Below are positions 17,901-27,870 of a DNA stretch of 64,000 nucleotides, piece by piece. The notes beneath the pieces were generated by a model, which was not told the origin of the DNA, searched no databases, and worked only from the letters and a program-made list of their open reading frames with translations. Position 1 is the first letter of the stretch, and every line of letters starts with the position of its first letter. The position numbers and the translations under genes were made by a program. Source of the stretch: Zoogloea sp. (lineage in GTDB: Bacteria; Pseudomonadota; Gammaproteobacteria; Burkholderiales; Rhodocyclaceae); NCBI GenBank assembly GCA_016703645.1, contig JADJBR010000004.1, positions 319,501-383,500 on the forward strand. The letters are read 5' to 3'.

Positions 17901-18526
17901 TCGGCAAGGCCATCACTTCACCCTTTGCCCTGCTAGGGGCAATGCTGGGTGGCGACAGTGAAGAATTGGCATGGGTCGATTTCGATCCTGGCTTTGCCCG
18001 GGTGCCCGAGTCGGCGGAGGCCAAGCTCAAGGCCATTTCCCGGGCCATGACGGACAAGCCGGGCCTCAAGCTCGACATTGCCGGGCGGGTGGACACCTTG
18101 AATGATCCTGAGGGGCTCAAACGCGCCCTGCTGCTTGGCAAGATCGAGGCCCTGAAGGTAAAGGACATGGCCCGGAAGGGTGAGTCGGTGGAGGAGGGGG
18201 GGCGGGTGTCCGTCTCTCCCACCGAGTACCCCGCGCTCCTGGGCCGGGTATATGGTGCCGAGAAGTTTGCCAAGCCCCGCAACATGATCGGATTGGCCAA
18301 GGAGCTGCCGGCTGCCGAGATGGAGAAGCTGATCCTCGCCAGCATCCAGGTGGGCGATGACGAGTTGCGGCTGCTCGCCCAGCAGCGCGCCCAGGCGGTC
18401 AAGACCTGGTTGCTGGAGCAGGGCAAGGTACCCGCTGAACGTGTCTTTCTCCTTGCGCCCCGTAGCGGGGACGATGGAAAGCACCCCAAGGCCCGCATCA
18501 GCCGGGTCGACTTCTCCTTGCGCTGA
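14918..18526 (+). CDS. Large AsmA-like DUF748 protein
   Basis: About 1202 residues with a single N-terminal membrane anchor (WALWGAGVFALVGVVGFLL) and a long periplasmic region rich in beta-structure repeats. Family features are the VSIEGVSINPYALSAEVRGF opening, repeated blocks ending in 'LxLxDLxVRL', and a C-terminal tail resembling an OmpA-like fold (LKLDIAGRVDTLNDPEG). AsmA/TamB-type proteins are implicated in phospholipid transfer across the envelope; a role here is inference. ATG 14918 precedes the anchor closely and has AGGGA upstream; ATG 14873 is also in frame. phhB follows 15 bases downstream. Confidence 0.8.
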   Translation: MGQKVRVAGRPARWALWGAGVFALVGVVGFLLAPPLVRSVAQSTLSDLLHRPVSIEGVSINPYALSAEVRGFRMQERDSDATAASFTSLYVNVELESLFRGGVVVEELKLVEPVVSVVRLEGRRFNWSDVIDEILNKPDDGSSSHFAVNNIRVEKGRIDFDDKPEGRKHALTELELGLPFVSNMPSHVSTFVEPLLAMKVDEAPFEVRGKALPFSPNRESLVNLRIDRFDLTRYVDYLPVEKTFRLPGARFSSDLELRFAQPPNAAPDLSVKGTLGLDDVEIQHADGRPAIKLAAVRVGIDKLAPLGSELALGTVSIDKPDLSVSRGRDGQLSLLALIPKRAPLPSDKQAAPAAPSSNTKPFALSLAEFKLTGGRVHITDELPASPYQKTLQDLHVSLRQLRLPGSEPAALDFGFGTGSGETFEHKGSLAIAPLKASGTLVAAGVDVPALKPYLEAALKQAEMLSGKVDARVAYDVSLIEGEPKVGLKAESIKLSDLSVRLKGEKQPLARLGLLELRDAEVDAASRKVTLGTVAGNATRIDLVRGRDGLFNAQRLMGETAAGSRAPPAKAAPPVAAGGGAPPKDWQVEIKRIALDDWGVRLEDQTLAPAVVLNVEPLSLKVEGLSTVKGSKAKLNLQTAVNKRGRVGVVGTLGLAPLAGSLDLDLKAVDLAMLQPYVTEKVKIAITRGNVTSRGRLAFELPATGGVKGGFKGSLTVGNFASVDKLNAADFLKWKSLYFGGMDIRLSPLAVSIDEIALSDFYTRLILDAQGGLNIRELTAQQAIEKKEAAAVKAAAEATAPAQPLPPILIKRITLQGGNIAYSDRFIRPNYDANLTGMGGQLTGLSSDPGTIAELDLRGKVDNAAPVEVVGKLNPFRQDKALDIHASVKDFELSGVSTYAAKYVGYGIEKGKLSADLKYKVEDRKLTATNEIFLDQLTFGEQVDSPSALKLPVLLAVSLLKNSRGEIDLKLPVGGSLDDPEFSVGGLVFKVIVNLIGKAITSPFALLGAMLGGDSEELAWVDFDPGFARVPESAEAKLKAISRAMTDKPGLKLDIAGRVDTLNDPEGLKRALLLGKIEALKVKDMARKGESVEEGGRVSVSPTEYPALLGRVYGAEKFAKPRNMIGLAKELPAAEMEKLILASIQVGDDELRLLAQQRAQAVKTWLLEQGKVPAERVFLLAPRSGDDGKHPKARISRVDFSLR

Positions 18527-18541
18527 AGGACGGGACGACGC

Positions 18542-18853
18542 ATGAGGCCCCAAAGACTGGATACGGCCGCTCGGCAGGCCGCCCTGGCTGATCTGGCGGG
18601 ATGGCAGTTGCTTCCGGATCGCGATGCCATTCACAAGTGCTTTCGTTTCGCTGACTTCAGCCGCGCCTTTGGTTGGATGACCCGGGTTGCGCTGATGGCC
18701 GAGAAGCTGGATCACCATCCTGAGTGGTCCAATGTCTATGGCCGCGTGGAGGTCACCCTGAGCACCCATGACGTGGGTGGGCTGACCGTGCTCGATCTGG
18801 AACTGGCCCGGTTCATGGACGCTGCCGCAGCGCTATGCGGCGGCGCGGCATGA
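18542..18853 (+). CDS. phhB: Pterin-4a-carbinolamine dehydratase
   Basis: A 103-residue enzyme that recycles the carbinolamine form of tetrahydrobiopterin and, in some bacteria, supports molybdopterin metabolism. The signature [18 protein letters not shown], with the paired His residues, and the following LSTHDVGG are intact. It lies 15 bases after the DUF748 gene. No phenylalanine hydroxylase gene is visible in the window, so its pterin partner is unknown. Confidence 0.9.
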   Translation: MRPQRLDTAARQAALADLAGWQLLPDRDAIHKCFRFADFSRAFGWMTRVALMAEKLDHHPEWSNVYGRVEVTLSTHDVGGLTVLDLELARFMDAAAALCGGAA

Positions 18854-18972
18854 TTGTCTGCGCCGAGGGTGCTAACCTTCGCCCACCGGATCTGTTGGTT
18901 TCATCGATTTCGGCATTCATGGAGTCTGGGCCGACAAAAATAATCCGGACAACCCGAGGGAGAACATAGCCG

Positions 18973-19901
18973 ATGCACCTGACCTTTCACTGGAGTGGAA
19001 CCCTGCGTCGTTCGCGCCTGCGCACCGTGTCGTCGGGTGACGAACAGGCGGAAAGCCGGCGTACCTGGAAGCGCTTTCCTTACGGCGACCGGATCTACCG
19101 CTACGGTGGCACAGCCCTTCAGAGCAATTGGTCACGCCTCCATCGGGGCGATCGGGAGCCCTATCCGTCTGTAGACAGTCTTGATGCCCTGTTGCGTGCC
19201 AACCCCGCCCTGGCACCCAGCGTCCCTTCGGCGGAAGTCCTGGTCCCGATTCTTGAAGATGCCTGGCGGGCCTACCACGCGGGTGATTTTGCCGACGCGG
19301 TGGATCGTGGCCTGGCCGCGGGGCCCGTGGGTCTGGTCGTTTCCGCGCGGGCTGCCGCTGTCTATGCCTCGCACCTGGAGGAGAACGAAGCGCGGCGGAT
19401 CGCCATCCTGAAGGGCGTGGTGGAATCGTGCTCTGCCTTGGTGCAACTGGCGCCAAACTGGGCCAACGCCTGGTATGTCCATGGACTGGCCCTGGGGCGC
19501 TTCAGCCAGAATATCTCGGTGGTTCGAGCCCTTTCCCAGGGGTTGGGTGGCAAGGTCAGGGACAGTCTGCAAAGGGCCATAGACCTGGAGCCCGGGCATG
19601 CGGATGCCCATGTGGGCTTGGGGTCTACCATGCCGAGGTGATCGACAAGGTCGGTGCGTTGATGGCCGCCTTCACCTACGGTGCACGCCGCACGGCCGTG
19701 ACCGAGCACTTCGAGGCTGCCCGCGCCCTCCATCCCCAATCCCCGGTGGTCCTGGCGGAATACGCCCGATCCACGGTGCTGGCCTTCGGGAACCTGCACC
19801 AGGGGAGGGCCCATCAGATCTTCGGTGAGGCTGCGGCCTGCCAGCCGGCCGATGCGCTGGAGCGCCTAGATGTGGAGTGGGCCCTCGGCGAAATCGAGTA
19901 G
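18973..19901 (+). CDS. Conserved TPR-like protein, frameshifted
   Basis: A helical, TPR-like protein of about 309 residues if the frame is restored. The first part (18973-19641) contains LVQLAPNWANAWYVHGLALG and ends prematurely; the conserved continuation, YHAEVIDKVGALMAAFTYGA to VEWALGEIE, is in the -1 frame and ends at 19901. The break coincides with GGGG at 19620-19623, where a fifth G would give the uninterrupted reading GLGVYHAEV. The second half is well preserved, so a sequencing or assembly deletion is likelier than old decay. Function is unknown. Confidence 0.65.
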
Positions 19902-19910
19902 CCCTCCCCA

Positions 19911-20357
19911 TCACGCCTTGGCACGTACCAGACGTGCCTTTTCCCGGACCCAGTCGCGTTCCTTCTCGGTCTCGCGCTTGTCGAACTGCTTCTTGCCCTT
20001 TGCCAGGCCTACCGTCGCCTTGACGCGCCCCTTGTTGTAATGCAGATCCAGGGGCACCAGCGCGTAGCCGGCCCGCTCCACCTTGCCAATGAGCTTGGCG
20101 ATCTCTTCTGCGTGCAGCAGCAGCTTGCGGGTGCGGGTCGGGTCGGGGTGGATGTGGGTCGAGGCCGACTCGAGCGGGGTGATGTGCATGCCGACGATGA
20201 AGATCTCGGCGCCGCGGATCACCACGTAGCTTTCCTTGATGTTGGCGCGCCCGGCGCGAATGGCCTTGACCTCCCATCCCTCCAGCACCAGGCCGGCTTC
20301 GTACTTGTCCTCGATGAAATAATCGTGGAAGGCCTTGCGGTTGTCGATGATGCTCAT
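19911..20357 (-). CDS. smpB: SsrA-binding protein SmpB
   Basis: Binds tmRNA and delivers it to stalled ribosomes in trans-translation. The 148-residue protein shows [29 protein letters not shown] and a basic C-terminal tail beginning [17 protein letters not shown], all typical. The ATG at 20357 gives the canonical [13 protein letters not shown] start; the upstream open frame is not conserved sequence. It diverges from ratA, the usual arrangement in beta- and gammaproteobacteria. The tmRNA gene itself was not found here. Confidence 0.95.
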   Translation of the reverse strand: MSIIDNRKAFHDYFIEDKYEAGLVLEGWEVKAIRAGRANIKESYVVIRGAEIFIVGMHITPLESASTHIHPDPTRTRKLLLHAEEIAKLIGKVERAGYALVPLDLHYNKGRVKATVGLAKGKKQFDKRETEKERDWVREKARLVRAKA

Positions 20358-20424
20358 TGGCGTAGGTTTGAACGGGCGCGTAAAATCGCGCATTTTAACA
20401 GCTCGGTAGTCCGCTCGCGCCCCA

Positions 20425-20862
20425 ATGGCAGCCGTCAAGAAAATAGTCCTGATCGAGTTCACGCCGGCCCAGATGTTCGATCTGGTGGATCGCTGCGAGG
20501 ATTACCCCAAGTTTCTGCCCTGGTGTGGCGGCAGCGAGGTGCAGTCCCGCGACGAAAAGATCACCCGGGCCACCCTTCACATCAACTACCACGGGATCAA
20601 GTCCCACTTCAGTACCGAGAACGACAAGGACTATCCCCGGCATATGCACATCCGCCTGACCGACGGGCCTTTCACCCACCTGGACGGCAGTTGGGATTTC
20701 ACCCCCCTCGGGGATGCGGCCTGCAAGGTGGAGTTCAACCTGCACTACGAGTTTTCCAGCCGTCTGATCGAGAAAGCGGTTGGCCCCGTGTTCAGCCACA
20801 TCGCCAATACCTTCGTCGATTCCTTCGTCAAGCGCGCTGCGCAGATCTATACCAAGGGCTGA
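20425..20862 (+). CDS. ratA: RatA/Coq10 START-domain protein
   Basis: A 145-residue START/polyketide-cyclase-fold protein. The pattern [20 protein letters not shown] and the C-terminal [19 protein letters not shown] are diagnostic for the RatA/Coq10 family. E. coli RatA was reported to inhibit 50S-30S association, while Coq10 homologs bind ubiquinone; which applies here is open. It is followed two bases later by rnfH and diverges from smpB. Confidence 0.88.
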   Translation: MAAVKKIVLIEFTPAQMFDLVDRCEDYPKFLPWCGGSEVQSRDEKITRATLHINYHGIKSHFSTENDKDYPRHMHIRLTDGPFTHLDGSWDFTPLGDAACKVEFNLHYEFSSRLIEKAVGPVFSHIANTFVDSFVKRAAQIYTKG

Positions 20863-20863
20863 A

Positions 20864-21193
20864 ATGAGCGATTCAATCAACGTGGATGTCTGTTACGCCC
20901 GGCGGGACGCCCAGGAGATCGTGCATCTTCGTCTGCCCGAAGGCAGCACCGTGCAACGTGCCGTCGAGGCATCGGGCCTCCTCCAGAAACACCCGGAGAT
21001 TGATCTTGCCAAGGGCAACAAGCTCGGCATCTTCGCCAAGCTGGTCAAGGCCGATACGGTGCTCCGGGACAAGGATCGGGTCGAGATCTACCGCCCGCTG
21101 ATTGCCGACCCCAAGGAGGTTCGGCGCAAGCGGGCCGAAGAGGGCAAGGTGATGAAGAAAGGCGGCGGGCCGGCGGAGGAGGCCTCGGGCTGA
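20864..21193 (+). CDS. rnfH: RnfH family ubiquitin-like protein (UPF0125)
   Basis: A 109-residue protein with a beta-grasp (ubiquitin/ThiS-like) fold: VCYARRDAQEIVHLRLPEG, AVEASGLL, then GIFAKLVKADTVLRDKDRV and EIYRPLIADPKEVRRKRA. The family is linked by name to the Rnf complex but its role is unclear. The start overlaps nothing and follows the ratA stop directly, so the pair is co-transcribed. The last 15 residues are a Lys/Gly-rich tail. Confidence 0.88.
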   Translation: MSDSINVDVCYARRDAQEIVHLRLPEGSTVQRAVEASGLLQKHPEIDLAKGNKLGIFAKLVKADTVLRDKDRVEIYRPLIADPKEVRRKRAEEGKVMKKGGGPAEEASG

Positions 21194-21211
21194 GGCCCCG
21201 GAAGTGATTGT

Positions 21212-23214
<2,003 letters not shown>

Positions 23215-23232
23215 CGCTTTGATCCCGTGTTG

Positions 23233-23266
23233 CGGACAAGGGCAGCCTGTGGGCTGCCCTTGTCCG
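23233..23266 (+). terminator. Long hairpin after guaB
   Basis: A perfect 15-bp stem (23233-23247 with 23252-23266) and a TGTG loop lie 18 bases after the guaB stop. No U-tract follows, so termination may need Rho, or the stem may protect the 3' end. Confidence 0.6.
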
Positions 23267-23358
23267 TTCACCACCTGGCGTGTCATGGCTGACAGGTATC
23301 ATCGGGAGCCTCGCATCATCGCGCTGAACCTATCGCGCCGAGCACACTCCACACCTCC

Positions 23359-24078
23359 ATGCTGACCCGAACCTATCAAGACTCCACCTCTGCCGCGGCC
23401 GCCCTTGCGCCGGTTGTCGAGGTGAGCGGCCTGTGCCGCACTGTAAGCGCTGACAACGGCGCGGCCCTGCGCATTCTCGATGATGTGTCCTTCCGCATCC
23501 TGGCGGGCGAGGCTGTGGCCATCGTCGGCGCCTCCGGCTCCGGCAAGTCCACGCTGCTCGGTCTGCTGGCCGGGCTGGACGAACCGAGCAGTGGCGCCGT
23601 GCATATCCGTGGCCAGGATCTGTTCGCCCTCGACGAGGACGGCCGGGCCGCCCTGCGGGGCGCCTGCGTGGGCTTCGTCTTCCAGTCCTTCCAGCTCCTG
23701 CCGGCCTTGACTGCCCTCGAGAACGTGATGCTTCCCCTGGAGCTGGCCGGTCGCGGCGATGCCCGCAAGGAAGCGGAGCTGTGGCTGGGCCGTGTCGGGC
23801 TCGGTGCCCGCCTGGGGCACTATCCGCGCCAGCTATCCGGGGGCGAGCAGCAACGCGTCGCCGTTGCCCGGGCCTTCGCGCCCCAGCCGGCGCTGGTGCT
23901 CGCCGACGAACCCACCGGCAACCTGGATGTGGCCACCGGCGACGCGGTCATCGAGCTGATGTTCTCCCTCAACGCCGAAGCTGGCACGACCCTGGTGCTG
24001 GTTACCCACGACAATGCCCTGGCCGCCCGCTGTGGTCGGACACTGCGTCTGGCTGCGGGTCGGCTGGTGGAGGGTTGA
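23359..24078 (+). CDS. ABC transporter ATP-binding protein, LolD/YbbA type
   Basis: A 239-residue ATPase with Walker A GASGSGKST, Q-loop VFQSFQLLP, signature LSGGEQQR, Walker B ALVLADEPTGNLD and H-loop VTHD. The QSFQLLP and EPTGNLD variants mark the LolD/YbbA/MacB branch. No permease gene follows; the next genes are on the opposite strand. In many proteobacteria a YbbA-like ATPase is encoded with a lysophospholipase and a large permease, neither of which is here, so its partner must be elsewhere. Confidence 0.85.
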   Translation: MLTRTYQDSTSAAAALAPVVEVSGLCRTVSADNGAALRILDDVSFRILAGEAVAIVGASGSGKSTLLGLLAGLDEPSSGAVHIRGQDLFALDEDGRAALRGACVGFVFQSFQLLPALTALENVMLPLELAGRGDARKEAELWLGRVGLGARLGHYPRQLSGGEQQRVAVARAFAPQPALVLADEPTGNLDVATGDAVIELMFSLNAEAGTTLVLVTHDNALAARCGRTLRLAAGRLVEG

Positions 24079-24165
24079 GGGGTTGGCAGGCGGCGGAGGC
24101 GGAGTGAATTCGACGGCGGACGGTGATCGAGGATATTTCCCGCTGACGAGCGCGTCGCGCCCGTC

Positions 24166-25491
24166 TCAGTTCAGCAGAAAGGCGCTTTCCTTCAGCCCGC
24201 AGCGCTTGAGGATGCCGCGCGCCGCGCTGATGCCGCTGCGCACCGCAGCTTCCAGGGTGGCGGGGTAGGGCGAGGCCACGTAGTCCCCGGCCAGCCACAG
24301 TCCGGCTTCCGGTGTGCTCGTGGCGGGGCGGACGACGCCCGGTGTGCAGGCGAAGGTGGCCCGCTTTTCGGTGATGGTCTTCGACCACTTGAGGGCAGGC
24401 AAGCGCCCGAGGGCCTCCTGGAGCTCGGTCACCAGGGCGATCTCCAGTGCCTCCTTGCTGATTTCCTGATGGGCGCCGCTGGCGCTGATGACCACCCCGA
24501 CAAGTCCTTCCGGGCCGCCCAGCGCTGCCCGGTCGAAGGCCCACTGGCCGTAGCCACCGCTGAGACCGATCATGGGGTCGGGGAAATGTACGGGGCCGTC
24601 AAAGGCCAGCCAGCTAGTGACGATAGGTTCATGGCGGAGGGCGCCGATGCAGGCGGTCACCGGCGCCATGGCCGGCAGGGCCTCCACCAGCGCGGCCACG
24701 TGGTAGGGCGCCGTGGCGATCACCACGTGATCGTAGAGGCTGCGCCACGGGTCGCCGTCCAGGCGGTAGCCGTCGTCGTGGCGTTCGATGGCCTTGATGG
24801 GCTCGGCCGTGCGCACCTGATGGCCGCGCATGGCCAGCCAGCGCGAGGCCGGCACTGGAAATAGTTCGGACAGATCCACCCTCGGGATCAGCAGATCCGA
24901 GGCCGAGGCTGACGCGGCCAGGCTGTCCTGCAGCACGCGGGCAAACACCTGGGCCGAGGCTTCGCTGACCGGCGTGTTGAGGGCGGCGATGCACAGGGGC
25001 TCCCAGATCAGCCGGCTCAGGGTGTCGGTCTGGCCGGATTCGGCCAGCAGCGCCGCCACCGGGCGATCCGGTTCGACGCGATAGGCCTGGCGCTTGAGTT
25101 GCCCCATCAGGCGGGCCATGGCGCGCTTGTCGGCCCAGCTCAGGCCTTTGGCGCGCAGCAGGCCGAGGGCCAGGTGGAGGGGGGCGGGCAGCGGCGCGGC
25201 ACGCAGCTCGCACAGGCCCGGATAGACCAGGGCCAGGCGCCGGGTTTCCAGAACGCCGGGCTTGACCCCCACCAGGCGCAGCATGCGCAGGGTCTCGGCG
25301 TAGGCGCCAAGCAGGATGTGCTGGCCGTTGTCGAGGCAGTAGTCGAGCGTGTCCACCACCCGGGCACGTCCGCCCAGGGTGCGTGAGGATTCGAAGAGGC
25401 TGACCCGCGCGCCGCCGCGGGCCAGGGTGACGGCCGCCGCGAAGCCGGCGTAACCGCCACCGACCACGGCAACCTGCGGGGCTGAACTCAT
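24166..25491 (-). CDS. hpnE: Hydroxysqualene dehydroxylase / squalene-associated FAD desaturase HpnE
   Basis: A 441-residue FAD protein: N-terminal VAVVGGGYAGFAAAVTLARGG, ESSRTLGGRAR, and a C-terminal GLWLAGDYVASPYPATLEAAVRSG-like FAD motif. HpnE reduces hydroxysqualene to squalene in the bacterial HpnCDE pathway. The start overlaps the hpnD stop (ATGA), giving a tight hpnC-hpnD-hpnE operon. No squalene-hopene cyclase follows within the window. Confidence 0.9.
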   Translation of the reverse strand: MSSAPQVAVVGGGYAGFAAAVTLARGGARVSLFESSRTLGGRARVVDTLDYCLDNGQHILLGAYAETLRMLRLVGVKPGVLETRRLALVYPGLCELRAAPLPAPLHLALGLLRAKGLSWADKRAMARLMGQLKRQAYRVEPDRPVAALLAESGQTDTLSRLIWEPLCIAALNTPVSEASAQVFARVLQDSLAASASASDLLIPRVDLSELFPVPASRWLAMRGHQVRTAEPIKAIERHDDGYRLDGDPWRSLYDHVVIATAPYHVAALVEALPAMAPVTACIGALRHEPIVTSWLAFDGPVHFPDPMIGLSGGYGQWAFDRAALGGPEGLVGVVISASGAHQEISKEALEIALVTELQEALGRLPALKWSKTITEKRATFACTPGVVRPATSTPEAGLWLAGDYVASPYPATLEAAVRSGISAARGILKRCGLKESAFLLN

Positions 25492-26324
25492 CCCTTGAAC
25501 CAGGTCATGCCCGCCAGCCAGATCTTGCGCAGGGGCGTGAGGGAGGTGCGCCGGTCAAGCACGAGGAAGCCGTCGGCCTCGATCTCGTCGAGCAGGCTGC
25601 GGTAGATGGCGGCCATGATCAGCCCCGGGCGCTGGGCCTTGCGGTCTTCGGCGGGTAGCTGGGCGAAGGCCTGGTCGTAGAGCTGGCGGGCCCGCTCGGC
25701 CTGGAAGCTCATGAGCTTGCGGAAGTCTTCCGAGTACTGACCGTCGAGGATCTGCCGCGCCGGCACGTTGAAGCGCTGCAGTTCGTCGATGGGAAGGTAG
25801 ATGCGGCCACGCCGGGCGTCCTCGCCCACGTCGCGGATGATGTTGGTGAGCTGGAAGGCCAGGCCCAGGTCGTGGGCGTACTTGAGGGTCTGGCGGTTGG
25901 TGTAGCCGAAGATCTCGGCCGACAGCAGGCCGACCACGCTGGCCACCCGGTAGCAGTAGAGGTGCAGGGCCTTCCAGTCCAGGTAGCGGGTCTGGAGCAG
26001 ATCCATCTGCATGCCGTCGATGATCTCCAGAAGTTGCTCGCGGGGCAGGTTGAAGCGCTGGCTGACGTCCTTCAGGGCCAGACCCACCGGGTGCTGGGGT
26101 TCGCCGTCGAATACCAGGGCCACCTGATGGCGCCACCAGTCGAGCTTGGTCTGGGCGACCTGCATGTCGTGGCATTCGTCCACCACGTCATCCACCTCGC
26201 GGCAGAAGGCGTACAGGGCTGTGATGGCCTGGCGCCGCTCGGGGGGCAGGAACATGAAGCTGTAGTAGAAGCTGGAGCCGCTGCTGGCGGCTTTCTCCTG
26301 GCAGTAGGCGTGGGGGTCGCTCAT
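25488..26324 (-). CDS. hpnD: Presqualene diphosphate synthase HpnD
   Basis: Squalene/phytoene synthase-fold enzyme condensing two farnesyl diphosphates to presqualene diphosphate. From the MSDPHAYCQEKA start the protein is 278 residues. The first Asp-rich motif is REVDDVVDE and the second is RDVGEDARRGR; FYYSFMFLP is the typical opening. The upstream open frame overlaps hpnC and is not used. The stop overlaps the hpnE start. Confidence 0.9.
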   Translation of the reverse strand: MSDPHAYCQEKAASSGSSFYYSFMFLPPERRQAITALYAFCREVDDVVDECHDMQVAQTKLDWWRHQVALVFDGEPQHPVGLALKDVSQRFNLPREQLLEIIDGMQMDLLQTRYLDWKALHLYCYRVASVVGLLSAEIFGYTNRQTLKYAHDLGLAFQLTNIIRDVGEDARRGRIYLPIDELQRFNVPARQILDGQYSEDFRKLMSFQAERARQLYDQAFAQLPAEDRKAQRPGLIMAAIYRSLLDEIEADGFLVLDRRTSLTPLRKIWLAGMTWFKG

Positions 26325-26329
26325 GGGGA

Positions 26330-27151
26330 TCACCGGGTGGCGGCGCGCCAGGCGAGGCGCAGCCAGTCTGTCTTGCCGAGGGTCGGCCGGCATTTGAAGA
26401 TGTCGTAGCCGTTGGCCTCAATCTTTTCAAGCACGGCCAGCCCGCCCTGCACGATGAGGCGCAGCTCCCAGCCGATGCGGCCGGGCAGGCGGTGGGCCAG
26501 GGGGGCGCCGTGCAACATCATGGTGCGCGCCCGCTGGATCTCGAAATCCATCAGGGCGGAGAAGGCGTGGGTCACTTCACCGGCGGCAATGCAAGCCTCG
26601 CTCACGCCAAAGCGGGCCATGTCGGCCTGGGGCAGGTAGATGCGTTGCTTCTGCCAATCCACGGCCACGTCCTGCCAGAAGTTGATCAGCTGCAGGCTGG
26701 TGCAGATCTGGTCGGACATGGCCAGGTTGTCGGGGGTGTCGGCCTTGTACAGGCATAGCAGCAGACGGCCCACCGGGTTGGCGGAGCGGCGGCAGTAGTC
26801 GCTGAGCTCGGCAAAATCGGCGTAGCGGGTCTTGCCCACGTCCTGGCTGAAGGCGTCGAGCAGGTCGCGGAACAGGCCGGCCGGCAGCTTGAAGGCCCGC
26901 ATGTTGCGCCCCAGGCGCTCAAAGATGGGAATCAGGCTGGGGTCATCGAAGGGACGGCCCTGTTCGATGGCCAGCAGCGCCCGGCGGTAGTCATTGAGGC
27001 GGGCCAGGCGCATCACCGGCAGGGCGTCGCCCTCGTCGGCAATGTCGTCGGCGCTGCGCGCAAAGGCATAGATGGCCTCCACCGGCTCGCGCAGGTGTGC
27101 GGGCAGCAGAAAGGAGGCAACCGGGAAGTTTTCGTAGTGGTCGACGGGCAT
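26330..27151 (-). CDS. hpnC: Hydroxysqualene synthase HpnC
   Basis: A 273-residue squalene/phytoene synthase-fold protein that converts presqualene diphosphate to hydroxysqualene. The HpnC-type N-terminus HYENFPVASFLLP is present, with Asp-rich motifs ARSADDIADE and WQDVAVDWQKQR. It is the first gene of hpnCDE and ends five bases before the hpnD ATG. It diverges from an ABC ATPase gene 65 bases away, so the two operons share a short promoter region. Confidence 0.9.
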   Translation of the reverse strand: MPVDHYENFPVASFLLPAHLREPVEAIYAFARSADDIADEGDALPVMRLARLNDYRRALLAIEQGRPFDDPSLIPIFERLGRNMRAFKLPAGLFRDLLDAFSQDVGKTRYADFAELSDYCRRSANPVGRLLLCLYKADTPDNLAMSDQICTSLQLINFWQDVAVDWQKQRIYLPQADMARFGVSEACIAAGEVTHAFSALMDFEIQRARTMMLHGAPLAHRLPGRIGWELRLIVQGGLAVLEKIEANGYDIFKCRPTLGKTDWLRLAWRAATR

Positions 27152-27216
27152 GGGCGCGCGGAGTATACCCTGCGCAGGTAACGGAACCGACCGTTCCCGC
27201 CGCCCTCTGATACGCC

Positions 27217-27870
27217 ATGCTCGAAATCGAAAAGCTGTCCCGCCATTTCAATGGCCGCACCGTGCTCCGGGACGTGTCCCTGCAGCTTAAGCCCGGCGAA
27301 TACGTGGCCATCGTTGGGGAGTCGGGGGTGGGCAAGTCCACCCTGCTCAATCTCGTCGCCGGCCTCGATCGGCCCGATGGTGGCCGACTGTGCCTGGACG
27401 GGGAGGACTACGGCCGCCTCGACGAGGACGCCCTGACCCGCCTGCGCCGGGACAAGCTGGGCTTCGTGTTTCAGGCTTTTCACGTACTACCCCACCTGAC
27501 CGTCGGCCAGAACGTGGCCCTGCCCCTGTGGTTGCAGGGCCTGGATGCGGCCGCCGCCGCAGCGCCGGCCCGGCAGCTACTGGACGCGGTGGGCCTGGCC
27601 GAGCGGGCCGATTCCTGGCCGCGGGAGCTCTCCGGTGGCGAGATGCAGCGCGTCGCCATCGCCCGCGCCCTGGTGCATCGCCCGCGCCTGGTGCTGGCCG
27701 ACGAGCCCACCGGCAACCTGGACCCAGCCAACGGCAACAAGGTGCTGCACCTGCTGGCCACGCGCATCCGCGAGGCCGGCGCCATCGGCATCCTGGTCAC
27801 CCATTCCCTTGAGGCGGCGGCCACCGCCGACCGGGTGCTGCGCCTGACGCCGGAAGGCCTGTGCGGATGA
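27217..27870 (+). CDS. ABC transporter ATP-binding protein (LolD/AttE-like)
   Basis: A 217-residue ATPase with Walker A GESGVGKST, VFQAFHVLPHL, signature LSGGEMQR, Walker B LVLADEPTGNLD and VTHS. It is coupled by an ATGA overlap to an FtsX-type permease and then a lipocalin-like protein. That order (ATPase, MacB/FtsX permease, AttH-like protein) matches the att-type ABC operons of Agrobacterium and others. The substrate is unknown; lipid or lipoprotein handling is inferred from the MacB/LolD kinship. Confidence 0.85.
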   Translation: MLEIEKLSRHFNGRTVLRDVSLQLKPGEYVAIVGESGVGKSTLLNLVAGLDRPDGGRLCLDGEDYGRLDEDALTRLRRDKLGFVFQAFHVLPHLTVGQNVALPLWLQGLDAAAAAAPARQLLDAVGLAERADSWPRELSGGEMQRVAIARALVHRPRLVLADEPTGNLDPANGNKVLHLLATRIREAGAIGILVTHSLEAAATADRVLRLTPEGLCG

